This document shows, piece by piece, positions 44,867-54,309 of a DNA stretch of 64,000 bases (within the stretch, counting starts at the first letter, position 1; every line of letters begins with the position of its first letter). The translations under genes and the position numbers were made by a program. Below the pieces are notes generated by a model. That model had not been told where the DNA came from and searched no databases. It worked only from the letters and a program-made list of their open reading frames with translations. Source of the stretch: Pseudomonas sp. LS44. GTDB taxonomy: Bacteria; Pseudomonadota; Gammaproteobacteria; Pseudomonadales; Pseudomonadaceae. The DNA lies in contig NZ_CP102830.1 of NCBI RefSeq assembly GCF_024730785.1, positions 62,001 to 126,000 of the forward strand, in the 5' to 3' direction.

Positions 44867-46747
44867 TCAGGTCTGGACGAGCTCGTTGGCGCAGATCACC
44901 CGATCGCGACCCTGCGCCTTGGCTCGATACAGGGCGACATCGGCTTGGGCAATCAGGGTTTGACTGCTGACGGCCAAGTCCGGGACTTGCACCACCAGGC
45001 CGATGCTGGCGCTGATGCGCACCTCGCCGCCTTTATGGGCGAGGCGCAGGGCGGCGATGTCGGCGCGGATCAGCTCGGCACAATGCCGCGCGCCGACCGG
45101 GCCGGTATCGGCGAACAGCAGGATGAACTCCTCGCCGCCGTAGCGCGCCGCCACATCGCCGGCGCGTTGGCTATGCGCATGCAGTACGGCGGCGACCCGG
45201 CGCAGGCATTCGTCGCCGAACGGATGGCCGAAGCGGTCGTTGATTGATTTGAAGTGGTCGATGTCGACCATCAGCACGGCCAGGGTCGAGCCGGCGCGTT
45301 TGGCGCGGCACAGCTCCTCGCCCATGCGCGTCTCGAAATGCCGGCGGTTGAACAGGTGGGTCAGCGGATCCAGGCTGCTCAAACGCTCCAGCTGCACATT
45401 CAACCCGGCCAGCTCGCGGGTGCGCTCGTCGACGCGCTGTTCCAGCTCCTCGTTGGCCTTGCGCTGAATGCGCAAGGCCTGCTGCTGGGCGTGCAATTTT
45501 TCTTCGCGCTCGCGGGCCAGGCGCCCGGAATAGTCCAGCGCGGCCTGTTGCGCGCGCAGGCGCTCGCTGCGCTCCTGGTTGATGTGTTCGACCAGGGCAA
45601 TGGCCAGCAGGATGAATTCCACGGTCATGCCCAGCACCTGACTGTTGAGGGTGAAGTCATTGCTCGGCAGGTGGCCAGCCAGCGCCAGGAGCATGATCGT
45701 CGACAACACCATCAGCAGGCCCCAGGCATAGATGAATAAGCGTGCCGAGCGGTAGCCCTTACGCCACAGATGGATGCACGAGATCAGGGCTATGAGGGCG
45801 CTCAGCGGGGCGACTTCTTTGGGGCACATCCAGTGCAGCAATTTGCTGGAGGGCGCGATGAATATCAGTACGGTGAACACACACCAGTAGCCAATGAAGA
45901 AGCGGTTTGTCCAGTCGACCCAACCGCCGATCCGCCCGAGGTGGAGGAAATTGCGCAGATACAAACCGGCCAGAATCAGCACGCAGCCTGAACTCACACC
46001 GAACAAACGGACCCCCAGCCAGGGTGACGCCCAGTCGAAATACAGCTGGCCAAGGCCGGTGACGACCAGCGCGTAAAACAGCGCCGCGGCGATGTACAAG
46101 ACGTAGAGCAGGTAGCTGCGTTCGCGGGTGAACAGGCTCAGGCAGGCGTTGTACAGCAGCATCACCAGCATGGCGCCAAAGAACAGACCGATCAGGAGGG
46201 TAGCGTGCATCTCGCTCTGCTGTAGTTGCGCCTCATCCATCAGCTCCAGCGGCAGGATCACCGGCTCGAAGGAGCGCACGCGCAGATAGGCGGTGGCCTG
46301 CTCGCCCGCTGCCAGGGGCAGCGGGAACACCAGATAGCGGCTGGCTATCGCGCGAGTGGCGGCCGGCACACCGTCGCCGGCGAGCTGGGCGGGACTCCAG
46401 CGCCCCGTTTGCGGGTAATACAGGCGCAACTCGACGTAATCGAGCAGCGGCCACTTGATCACCAGGTGCCAGAGGCGCTGCATGTCCGCCGGCTGGCGCA
46501 CGTCGAAGCGCAGCCACACGTCGCTGCGCTGGACACCGAGATTGAGTGGGGTCCGCGTGCTGTCTTGCCAGGTGCCGGGCGACTCGCCGGCGGCGATCTG
46601 TTCGAAACTCTGGTCCGGCGCGTCGAGCAGGTACTGAACTTGTGACTCCAGCGGCATACTTCCTGCGGTCGGCAGCTGCACCACAGGCGAGGCAGCAGAC
46701 AGCGACGGCAGCAGATAAAGCCAGAACATGACGAACAAAAGGCGCAT
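44867..46747 (-). CDS. 7TM-DISM diguanylate cyclase
   Basis: A 626-residue membrane protein. Signal or first helix (MRLLFVMFWLYLLPSLSAAS), periplasmic 7TMR-DISMED2 domain (about 35-165, RSDVWLRFDVRQPAD, YYPQTGRWSP), 7TM-DISM domain with seven helices (about 180-385), a coiled coil (about 395-455) and a GGDEF domain (about 460-622) with DPLTHLFNRRHFE, the active loop RYGGEEF and an RxxD inhibitory site (RAGD) five residues earlier. It should make c-di-GMP in response to a periplasmic ligand, often a carbohydrate in this family. Start at ATG 46747, where the signal sequence begins. Confidence 0.92.
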   Translation of the reverse strand: MRLLFVMFWLYLLPSLSAASPVVQLPTAGSMPLESQVQYLLDAPDQSFEQIAAGESPGTWQDSTRTPLNLGVQRSDVWLRFDVRQPADMQRLWHLVIKWPLLDYVELRLYYPQTGRWSPAQLAGDGVPAATRAIASRYLVFPLPLAAGEQATAYLRVRSFEPVILPLELMDEAQLQQSEMHATLLIGLFFGAMLVMLLYNACLSLFTRERSYLLYVLYIAAALFYALVVTGLGQLYFDWASPWLGVRLFGVSSGCVLILAGLYLRNFLHLGRIGGWVDWTNRFFIGYWCVFTVLIFIAPSSKLLHWMCPKEVAPLSALIALISCIHLWRKGYRSARLFIYAWGLLMVLSTIMLLALAGHLPSNDFTLNSQVLGMTVEFILLAIALVEHINQERSERLRAQQAALDYSGRLAREREEKLHAQQQALRIQRKANEELEQRVDERTRELAGLNVQLERLSSLDPLTHLFNRRHFETRMGEELCRAKRAGSTLAVLMVDIDHFKSINDRFGHPFGDECLRRVAAVLHAHSQRAGDVAARYGGEEFILLFADTGPVGARHCAELIRADIAALRLAHKGGEVRISASIGLVVQVPDLAVSSQTLIAQADVALYRAKAQGRDRVICANELVQT

Positions 46748-47012
46748 GAACGAATACCGGAGTGATGTTCTGGTGAAATCGGCCGGTTGCGCCGACCTTG
46801 CAGGACGCTCCGATGGAAGGCAGGGCGAAGGCCAGCAGTGATGGCTATTCAATATCAATCGCCTGCGCCCCGCAACGACTGTAGATGCTCCCGGTAGCGG
46901 CGGCGCCCCAGGCGTTTGTCGCGATCCGCCACCCGCACTGGCCGGCACTGCCACTGTTGCGCCGCCACGCGCGGATTACCCTTCGTGCCATCAAAATAAG
47001 AGAAGCCTGTCC

Positions 47013-47927
47013 ATGAACTACGACGAAAGCCACCAGTTGATCCTCGGCCTGGTCCTGGCGCTGATGATCTTCGGCGTCTCGCTGGAGTTGCGCGTGACGC
47101 AGTTCGCCAGCGTGCTGCGTCGCCCGTTACCGGTGCTCGCCGGGCTGTTTGGTCAATGCCTGATCCTGCCCTGGGCGACCCTGCTGGTGACCCTGCTGGT
47201 CGATCTGCACCCCGGCCTGGAACTCGGCCTGTTGCTGGTGGCGTGCTGCCCGGGCGGTAATCTGTCTAACGTGATGACCCATCTGGCGCGCGGCAACGTG
47301 GCCCTGTCGATGAGCATGACCGCGTTGTCGAGCCTGCTCGCCTTGGTCCTGTTGCCGCTGAACTTCGCCCTGACCAGCTCGCTGAATCCCGAGGCCTCGA
47401 CCTATCTGGCCGGGCGCCTGCATGCCTTGCAGGTCGACCAGGGCAGCATCGTGGTCAGCCTGATCTTCCTCCTCGGCGTGCCGCTGCTGCTCGGCATGCT
47501 GGTCGGCAATCTCTACCCGTTGTTCGCCGAGCGGGTCATGCCCTGGTTCAAGCGCTTCGCCCTGCTGGCCTTCGCGGTGTTCGTGATCGGTGCGGTGGCC
47601 GGTAACTGGCGGATGTTCGTCGCCAATCTCGGTCTGGTGTTTCTCATCGTCGTGCTGCACAACCTCAGCGCGATCATCCTCGGCTGGCTGATGGCCAAGC
47701 TGGCGCGGCAGCACGGCGCCAACCTGCGGGCGATGGTGATCGAAATCAGCATGCACAACTCCGGGTTAGCGCTCGGCTTGATCTTCGCCCAGTTCGGTGG
47801 CGAGCCGAACATGGCCCTGGTCGCGGCCTTCTGGGGCACCTGGCATCTGGTCAGCGGCGGCTTGTTGGTGCTGTTCTGGCGCAAGCGTCCATTGCCGACG
47901 CAGGAGGCTCTGCCATGCGTGTCCTGA
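47013..47927 (+). CDS. Bile acid:sodium symporter family transporter (SBF-like)
   Basis: A 304-residue, nine- to ten-helix transporter. Typical crossover motifs are ACCPGGNLSNVMTHLARGN and EISMHNSGLALGLIFAQFGG. Such SBF/BASS proteins couple organic anions to sodium; the substrate here is not predictable. AAGAGAAG lies upstream of the ATG. It overlaps the next gene by 13 bases, so the two form an operon. Confidence 0.92.
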   Translation: MNYDESHQLILGLVLALMIFGVSLELRVTQFASVLRRPLPVLAGLFGQCLILPWATLLVTLLVDLHPGLELGLLLVACCPGGNLSNVMTHLARGNVALSMSMTALSSLLALVLLPLNFALTSSLNPEASTYLAGRLHALQVDQGSIVVSLIFLLGVPLLLGMLVGNLYPLFAERVMPWFKRFALLAFAVFVIGAVAGNWRMFVANLGLVFLIVVLHNLSAIILGWLMAKLARQHGANLRAMVIEISMHNSGLALGLIFAQFGGEPNMALVAAFWGTWHLVSGGLLVLFWRKRPLPTQEALPCVS

Positions 47928-48895
47928 TTACCGGTGCGGCCGGCTTCATCGGCCAGCAGGTGCTCGCCGATCTCAGTGCCCACTATCCCGACTGGACCCT
48001 GATCGCCGCCGACATCCGCGCCTTGGGCCAGCAGTGGCTGAAACCCAATCTCGAGAGCGTGACCCTGGACATCAGCCAGCCGCAGCAGGTGCATGATTGC
48101 ATCGCCGCCTGGCAGCCGCAGGCCATCGTCCACCTGGCCTCGGTGGTGACGCCGCCGCCGGGCATGAACGAAGCGCAGCTGCATGCTATCGACGTCGGTG
48201 GCACCCGTGCGGTGCTGAAGGCGGCGCTGGCCAATGGCGTCGAGCAATTGATCGTCACCAGTTCCGGCGCGGCCTATGGCTATTTTCCGGAGAACGCCGA
48301 ATGGATCGACGAGGAAGATCCGTTGCGCGGCCATGCGCAGTTCGCCTACGCCAAGCACAAGCGCGAAGTCGAACAGTTGCTGGCCCAGGCGCGCCGCCAG
48401 CAGCCAGAGCTCAAGCAGTTGGTGCTGCGCCCGGGGACCATCCTCGGCAAGCGGGTCAACAACCAGATCACCGACATGTTCAAGAAGCATTCGGTGATGG
48501 GCATCCGCGGTAGCGACAGCCGCTTCGTGTTCATCTGGGACCAGGATGTGGTGAGCATTATTCGCCAAGGCCTGGAGCGCTCATCCGCGGGCATCTACAA
48601 CCTGGCCGGCGACGGTGCGCTGAGCTTGCGCGAGATCGCGCAGATTCTCGGCAAACCCTATCGGGCGTTGCCCGCCTGCCTGATCGCCGGCGCGCTGCGG
48701 GTGCTCAAGCCGCTCGGCCTGACCCAGTACGGTCCCGAACAGCTGGATTTTCTGCGCTATCGCCCGGTGCTGGCCAACCGGCGCCTGAAGGAAGAATTCG
48801 GCTATCGCCCGCGCTACACCAGCCGCGAAGCGTTTATGGCCTTTTTGGCGGCGCAGGGTGTGGAGGCATATGGCGCCCTGGTCCCCCGGCTATAG
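47915..48895 (+). CDS. NAD-dependent epimerase/dehydratase family protein
   Basis: A 326-residue extended short-chain dehydrogenase. Cofactor loop GAAGFIGQQVLADL, IVHLASVVTPP, catalytic SSGAAYGYFPE and Y-x3-K in FAYAKHKREVE, then RPGTILGKRVNNQI. Substrate unknown. The 13-base overlap with the SBF transporter gene suggests they handle the same compound. Confidence 0.9.
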   Translation: MRVLITGAAGFIGQQVLADLSAHYPDWTLIAADIRALGQQWLKPNLESVTLDISQPQQVHDCIAAWQPQAIVHLASVVTPPPGMNEAQLHAIDVGGTRAVLKAALANGVEQLIVTSSGAAYGYFPENAEWIDEEDPLRGHAQFAYAKHKREVEQLLAQARRQQPELKQLVLRPGTILGKRVNNQITDMFKKHSVMGIRGSDSRFVFIWDQDVVSIIRQGLERSSAGIYNLAGDGALSLREIAQILGKPYRALPACLIAGALRVLKPLGLTQYGPEQLDFLRYRPVLANRRLKEEFGYRPRYTSREAFMAFLAAQGVEAYGALVPRL

Positions 48896-48909
48896 AGAGA
48901 CGCGCACCC

Positions 48910-49068
48910 GTAGGTTGGGCTGAGCTCCGCGATGCCCAACGGCACCGTTCGGCGTGGCTTAGATGTTGTGCCCGCCACCGCAAGTTGGGCTTCGTTGCAG
49001 GCTCCTCAGCCCAACCTACGAATAGATGGGTATCGCTGCGCTCGACCCACCCTACGAACTCAACCTAC
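48910..49068. repeat. Cluster of three REP half-pairs
   Basis: GTAGGTTGGGCTGAG (48910) faces CTCAGCCCAACCTAC (49005-49019); within it GATGCCCAAC and AAGTTGGGC form smaller stems, and after it come GATGGGTATCGCTGCGCTCG, ACCCACCCTAC and TCAACCTAC. No coding sequence in the 177-bp gap between convergent genes. Confidence 0.7.
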
Positions 49069-49072
49069 GAAC

Positions 49073-50104
49073 TTAAACCTGGCCGCTATAGCGCGCGCGG
49101 TATTCGCCCGGAGTCAGGCCAGTCCAGTGGCGGAAGGCGCGAAAGAACACGCTGGGTTCGGAATAGCCGAGCAGCACGGCGATCTCGGCCGCCGGCAACT
49201 GGCCGTCGCGCAGATGGCGTTCGGCGAGCTGGCGGCGGGTGTCGCTGAGCAATTGCTGATAGCTGCTGCCCTCGTCGGCCAGGCGCCGCTGCAGCGTGCG
49301 CTCGCTGAGGTTGAGGTTACGCGCCAGCTCAGCGCGGTCCGGTTCGCCATGTGCCAGCTGCGCGCCGAGCAGGGTCACCACCCGGGCGATCAAGCCTTCG
49401 CTGGGCAGTCGCGCGAGCAGCGCTTCGGCATGCTGGCGGAGCAGCTGCTGCAGCGGTGGATTGGCCTGGATCAGCGCCACCGACAGCAGCCGCGCCGGCA
49501 GCACCAGGGCGTAGTCCACGGCCTGGAAGCGCAGCGGACAACCAAATACTTCGGCATACGGCATCAGCTGCTCCGGCTCGGCATGCACGAACTCGGCGCG
49601 CAGCAGCTCGAAGTCATCCAGCAGTGGCACCATCATCTGCACCCAGAACGCCATCAACGCCAGTACCCGCGCTCGGGTAGCCGGCAGCTCGGCATGCAGC
49701 GGCCGATAGACCAGATGCAGTTCGGCGCCGCGTTCGCTCAGTAGCAGTTCGCCGCCTTCACCGACCAGGCGCTGATAACGCAGGCCGGCGGCCAGGGCGT
49801 CGCCCAAGGTGGCGCTGCTTTGCAGCAGATAGCCGAGCACGCTGAACGGCCCCGGCGCCAGATGCTGGCCCAACGCCAAGCCCGGCTCGGCCAGCGCCAG
49901 ACGGCTGGACAGCTGCTGCCAGAGTTGCTCCTGGACGGCGAAGGGCACGCGGGCATCCGGGTCGCTCAATTGCTGCTCGGTCAGGCCGCAGGCGCTGAGC
50001 AACTCGTCGCGCGCCACGCCGAGGCGCTGCCCGGCATGCAGCACGGCAAGGGTCAGGCTGGCGCTGACGGAAACATGCTGGTTATCGATCGGGGACGTGC
50101 TCAT
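49073..50104 (-). CDS. AraC family transcriptional regulator (OruR-like)
   Basis: A 343-residue regulator: N-terminal Arabinose_bd-type domain (about 20-205, LGQHLAPGPFSVLGYLLQSS, AELHLVYRP) and a C-terminal double helix-turn-helix (about 245-340, LNLSERTLQRRLADEGSSYQ, IAVLLGYSEPSVFFRAFRHW). The ATG at 50104 is preferred over the TTG at 50122. Convergent with the SBF-epimerase operon, which is a plausible but untested target. Confidence 0.9.
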   Translation of the reverse strand: MSTSPIDNQHVSVSASLTLAVLHAGQRLGVARDELLSACGLTEQQLSDPDARVPFAVQEQLWQQLSSRLALAEPGLALGQHLAPGPFSVLGYLLQSSATLGDALAAGLRYQRLVGEGGELLLSERGAELHLVYRPLHAELPATRARVLALMAFWVQMMVPLLDDFELLRAEFVHAEPEQLMPYAEVFGCPLRFQAVDYALVLPARLLSVALIQANPPLQQLLRQHAEALLARLPSEGLIARVVTLLGAQLAHGEPDRAELARNLNLSERTLQRRLADEGSSYQQLLSDTRRQLAERHLRDGQLPAAEIAVLLGYSEPSVFFRAFRHWTGLTPGEYRARYSGQV

Positions 50105-50139
50105 TTCTCGGATTCTGCCCAAGCGCGGGCCATCCGGGT

Positions 50140-50340
50140 AGCAGGCCGTTGAAAAATTACCTGCGTTGCCGATCCGGCGTTAAAAATGGCCTCACAGCCG
50201 AAGGCTGAACGCGCTTTAGCGCGGCCCCGAAGTGGGTGAGCGGAGCGAATCAAGTGCTCATTTACAGCACGTAAACTGCGCTTTTCCGGCCGTTTTTGCC
50301 TTGTCTCGGCTGCCTCGCCTACATTTTTCAACGGTCTGCT
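50140..50340. repeat. Modular nested inverted repeat, copy 5 (long form)
   Basis: Outer arms AGCAGGCCGTTGAAAAAT (50140-50157) and ATTTTTCAACGGTCTGCT (50323-50340), one mismatch. Inner stem AAAAATGGCC/GGCCGTTTTT (50182-50191 and 50288-50297), where the single non-Watson-Crick position is a T/G pair. It contains the same extra hairpin (AACGCGCTTTAGCGCGG) as copy 3. It lies 35 bases upstream of the araC start. Confidence 0.88.
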
Positions 50341-50399
50341 AGGGGCACGCGTGTCGGCCCGGCCGCGCGGCGGGTCGCTGGGCCATGGGGTGGTCGAAC

Positions 50400-52070
50400 C
50401 TAGCTTGACGATGGCACGCCCTCGCTGGCTTCGTCGCGTGCTCCGCTGGCTAGCGCGCCGGTGTCGTGGCCTTCCAGCACCGCATAGGCACTGCTGCAGA
50501 ACAGCGAATTGAGGCGCTTCATCTCGGCGATCAATTCCAGGTGCAATGAGCTGGTTTCGATGCTCTGCAGATTCTGATGATGCAGGCGGCTGACGTGCGC
50601 GTGCGCCAAGCGCCGTTCCTGGGCACGGAAGCGGCGCTTTTCGCGCAGCAGCTGGCGCGCGCTTTCGTGATCGCCATAGACGAACACCGCCAGGCCCAGA
50701 TGCAGGTTGGCGATCAGCTGCACGTGCAGGGTCGCCAGCTCCTCCAGGCCGTGCGCGGAAAAATCGCGCCGCTGCGCGGTCTTCTGGTCTTGCACCTTGC
50801 ACAGCATGCGCTCGATCAGGTCGCCGGCCTGTTCCAGGTTGACCGCCAACTCGATGATTTCCGCCCAGCGGCGCTTCTCCCGCTCGCTCAGGCTCTCTTG
50901 GTCGATACGCGCCAGGTACAGTTTCACCGCGCTATACAGCGCGTCGACCTCATCGTCGAGGCGCCGTAGCTCGCGGCTTAGCGCCGGCTGGCCACCGCGC
51001 AGCACCTCGAGGAAGTTGCTCAGCATGGCGTCGATCAGGTCGCCGATCCGCAGGGTTTCGCGCACCGCGTTGGCCAACGCCAGACCCGGCAGCTGCAGGG
51101 CGGTGGGGTCGAGGTAGCGCGCTTTGGACATGTCGTTGAGCGGCGCGCGTTCCGGCAGCAGCCAGGTGCAAAAACGCGCCATGGCCCGCACTGTGGGCAG
51201 CATCAGCACGCAGCGCAGGCTGTTGTAGAGCAGGTGAAAGCTGATCACCAGACCTTGCGGACTGAGCTTCAGACCGTCCATCCATTGCGCCAGGGGATGC
51301 AGCACGGGAATGATCAGCAGCAAGCCGATCAGCTTGTACAGCAAGCTGCCCAGCGCCACCCGGCGACCGGCGGCGGTCTGCATGCCGGCGCTGAGCAGCG
51401 CCAGCACGCCACTGCCGATATTGGCGCCGATCACCAGGCCGATGGCCACTGGCAGGCTGATCAGCGAGGCGCCGGCCAGGGTCGCGGTGAGCAGCACGGC
51501 GGCCAGGCTCGAGTAGGAAATCAAGGCGAACAGGGCGCCGACCAACGCATCGAGCAGCAGGTCACCGGTCAGCGAGGCGAACAGCACCTTGATGCCTTGG
51601 GCCTGGGTGATCGGTGCGGCGGCCGCGACGATCAACTCCAGGGCCAGGATGATCAGCCCCAAACCGATGGCGACCCGGCCCAGCTGTCCGGCGCGGGTCT
51701 GCTTGCGCGAGAGAAAGAAGATCACCCCGAGGAAGATCAGCAGCGGTGACAGCCACGACAGATCGAGGGTCAGCACCCGCGCCATCAACGCGGTGCCGAC
51801 GTCGGCGCCGAGCATGATCGCCAGCGCCGGGGTCAGGGCCATCAAACCCTGGGCGGCAAACGAGGTGACCAGCAGGGCGGTGGCGTTACTGCTCTGCACC
51901 AGCGCGGTCACGCCGATACCGGCGACAAACGCCAGCGGCCGCTTGTTCATGGTGTGGCTGAGGGCGCGCCGCAGCTGTGTGCCGAACACCCGCAGGATGC
52001 CGGTCCGGACGATGTGCGTGCCCCAGATCAGCAGAGTCACGGCAGACAGCAGATTGAGCAGGGTCAGCAT
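50400..52070 (-). CDS. Na/Pi cotransporter family protein with PhoU-like domain
   Basis: A 556-residue protein. Two Na_Pi_cotrans repeats (about 1-290) with the signature GVTALVQSSNATALLVTSFA and the matching QSS-like repeat ISYSSLAAVLLTATLAG; about eight helices. The C-terminal soluble part (about 330-530) is PhoU-like, helical and charged (LDDEVDALYSAVKLYLARID). Similar to E. coli YjbB and NptA-type phosphate transporters; direction of transport not predictable. No operon partner. Confidence 0.9.
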   Translation of the reverse strand: MLTLLNLLSAVTLLIWGTHIVRTGILRVFGTQLRRALSHTMNKRPLAFVAGIGVTALVQSSNATALLVTSFAAQGLMALTPALAIMLGADVGTALMARVLTLDLSWLSPLLIFLGVIFFLSRKQTRAGQLGRVAIGLGLIILALELIVAAAAPITQAQGIKVLFASLTGDLLLDALVGALFALISYSSLAAVLLTATLAGASLISLPVAIGLVIGANIGSGVLALLSAGMQTAAGRRVALGSLLYKLIGLLLIIPVLHPLAQWMDGLKLSPQGLVISFHLLYNSLRCVLMLPTVRAMARFCTWLLPERAPLNDMSKARYLDPTALQLPGLALANAVRETLRIGDLIDAMLSNFLEVLRGGQPALSRELRRLDDEVDALYSAVKLYLARIDQESLSEREKRRWAEIIELAVNLEQAGDLIERMLCKVQDQKTAQRRDFSAHGLEELATLHVQLIANLHLGLAVFVYGDHESARQLLREKRRFRAQERRLAHAHVSRLHHQNLQSIETSSLHLELIAEMKRLNSLFCSSAYAVLEGHDTGALASGARDEASEGVPSSS

Positions 52071-52413
52071 GTGCAGCGCCCCCTAAACCAACGTGGCGGC
52101 GCTCTGGCCCAACGGCACGATAGGCGGGCGTCGCTCGATCAAAAATCGACGCACGCGCAGCGGATTGGTTGGTTTGCTTGATCACTGCGTCGTGGCCGTC
52201 TCTGTAGCTGTAGTTGCGGTTCGATGACCGCGCCAGTCGTGCCGGTAAATAGCGCCGTTGTGGGTCAGGCGAACTGCCCTGTGCAGCTGCGCCAGATCTT
52301 GCGCACTGGCCCCGCGAGATGTGATCCAGCCCCGCAATCGCGGTGCGGCAGTTGCCTGCTGCGGCGCGCTGCGGCATGGTCTGCGCCCGACTTTTACCGA
52401 TAAGGAGATTGGT
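52071..52413. other. Intergenic region before the type VI effector gene
   Basis: 343 bases without a convincing gene. It presumably holds divergent promoters for the phosphate transporter (minus) and the effector (plus). A frame runs into the effector gene from 52258, but it has no ribosome site, while AAGGAG lies directly before the ATG at 52414. I see no vgrG or tssD fragment. Confidence 0.5.
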
Positions 52414-54309
52414 ATGTCCGGTCAACCCGCAGCGCGCCTGAGCGATGCCGTCAGCTGTCCGAAATGCAAACCCAACACCATCGCCAGCGGCTCTGCCGAT
52501 GTGCTGTTCGATGGCCTGCCCAGCGCCCGCCAAGGTGACCGCTGTGCCTGCGGCGCGGCGCTGAGCGGCAAGCTGATCAGCAATGTGCTGATCAACGGCC
52601 GTGCGGCTGCCGTGCAAGGCAGCACCGGCGAGCACGGCAATGTGGTGATCGGCGGCTCCGGCACGGTGATCATCGGCACCCAGTTCAGCCCCGCCTCGTT
52701 CACTGCGCCTAGCCCGTTGTTGTTTACCGGCGCCACGTCGGCATCGACCTCGCCGCAGGCGCTGCAATCCCCGCAGGCGCGCATCTGGCAGGAACAGCCT
52801 GGCGACTCCGCGCCCTCGCCTGTGGAGGAAGAAGAGGAGGAGGAAGAGCTGGAGGAATCGGTCGAGCAGCTCATCACCCTGCGCGTCGGCGTGTTCTTCG
52901 ACGGCACTGGCAACAACCTCGCCAACTCCGCGGCCACCGAACAATGCCGGCGCGACGACCTGCAGCTGCTGGATGAGCGCACTTTGCAGGAGACCGCCCG
53001 CCACTGCGCGGCCTTTGGCTATCGCGACAACGGCGTCGATGGACTACTGCCGCCGGACAATAGCTACGCCAATAGCGCCAGCAACGTGGCGCTTCTGCAT
53101 GGGCTGTATAAGGACCAGGCTTCTGAGCAGTTGTCCGCCGATACTAAAACCGCGCATGTGAAGATTTATCTGGAAGGTATTGGCACCAGTAGCGGTGGGT
53201 CAGATTCCATTATTGGTTCAGGTACTGGGAATGGTGAGACGGGGATAGTGGCGCGGGTCAGGCAGAGTCCGGCCAAAATTCGGGAGCAGTTGATACGGCT
53301 CGTCAGTAGGAACGCCGCTTTAAAAATTTCCCATGTCGAGTTTGATATTTTCGGCTTCAGCCGCGGCGCGGCAGCGGCCCGGCATTTCGCCAACGAGTTG
53401 CTCAAGCCGCACGGTGGACTGTTGGCCGAAACTCTCAATGCTGACACTCCCGGATTTGCTCCCACATTCGACTGGCAATCAGCAGCGACCATCAACTTTA
53501 TCGGCCTCTTCGATACGGTGGCTGCGGTTGTCGATTTCAGCCGCAACGATTGGAGCCCAGCCGACGAATCTAATCCCGGCATCAACCTGTATCTGCCAGC
53601 CGGTTGCGCGCGCAAGGTGGTCCACCTAACCGCGAAGGACGAGAAGCGCTGGAATTTTTCCCTTAGCTGTGTGACACCGACGCCCGGGCATACGGAGCTG
53701 ACGGTACCCGGCGTGCATTCGGACATCGGTGGCGGCTACCCGCCGAACATGATTGAGAAGCTGCTGCTCACCAAGCCGCTTAGCGTTTTGGTCACGCCGG
53801 GCCGACCTCTGCAGTCCACCAGTGCCTGGCAAGGGCTCGAGCGTGAGCAGCTGGTTCTGGAACGAGCCGGTCTACCCGGTAAAGGCACCTTGCGCCCGGT
53901 GTATTGGCGGGCTAATCAGCCAGCAGGTCATCCCTTCCAGCGGGACATCCATCAACGCTTCACCCTTTCCTTGAGCATCGAGCGACAAGTGCGAGGTGAA
54001 TTGGCACTGGTCTATCTGCGTCTCATGCGGGAATTGGCCGTGGGTCATGGGGTGCCGTTTGACAGCATCGATGAAACGGACAACCGCACAGCCATTCCGA
54101 AAGACCTGCAAGCCATCGCCGAAAAGCTCATGGGTATTGCAGCAGGGCGCAGCGGAGAATTGAGCCCCACGGAACAATGCTATTTGCGGGAGCGCTATAT
54201 CCATCTGTCCGCGCATTGGACACCTACTTACGGCCTGTTAATCAATAAGCCTGCACCCAACATTCGACTGACCTATAACAACAAACCGCAAGAGGGCTAT
54301 CCGGAATGA
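52414..54309 (+). CDS. PAAR-domain type VI secretion effector with DUF2235 (Tle1-like) lipase domain
   Basis: A 631-residue two-part protein. Residues 1 to about 88 are a PAAR domain (MSGQPAARLSDAVSCPKCK, VLINGRAAAVQGS, GNVVIGGSGTVIIG), the tip of a type VI spike. Residues about 90-135 are a Ser/Pro/Ala linker, then a glutamate run (about 138-148). From about 153 the DUF2235 domain begins (LRVGVFFDGTGNN), with candidate catalytic residues S316 (FGFSRGA), D367 (GLFDTV) and H435 (VHSDIGGG). Tle1-type phospholipases share this domain. From about base 53100, codons are more AT-rich than in neighbouring genes, suggesting transfer. No other type VI gene is in view. Confidence 0.88.
   Translation: MSGQPAARLSDAVSCPKCKPNTIASGSADVLFDGLPSARQGDRCACGAALSGKLISNVLINGRAAAVQGSTGEHGNVVIGGSGTVIIGTQFSPASFTAPSPLLFTGATSASTSPQALQSPQARIWQEQPGDSAPSPVEEEEEEEELEESVEQLITLRVGVFFDGTGNNLANSAATEQCRRDDLQLLDERTLQETARHCAAFGYRDNGVDGLLPPDNSYANSASNVALLHGLYKDQASEQLSADTKTAHVKIYLEGIGTSSGGSDSIIGSGTGNGETGIVARVRQSPAKIREQLIRLVSRNAALKISHVEFDIFGFSRGAAAARHFANELLKPHGGLLAETLNADTPGFAPTFDWQSAATINFIGLFDTVAAVVDFSRNDWSPADESNPGINLYLPAGCARKVVHLTAKDEKRWNFSLSCVTPTPGHTELTVPGVHSDIGGGYPPNMIEKLLLTKPLSVLVTPGRPLQSTSAWQGLEREQLVLERAGLPGKGTLRPVYWRANQPAGHPFQRDIHQRFTLSLSIERQVRGELALVYLRLMRELAVGHGVPFDSIDETDNRTAIPKDLQAIAEKLMGIAAGRSGELSPTEQCYLRERYIHLSAHWTPTYGLLINKPAPNIRLTYNNKPQEGYPE

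Noticed and set aside
48910..49068. Clustered short repeats resembling a CRISPR array
   Set aside because: Units are inverted palindromes with variable spacing and no constant spacers; they are REP elements.
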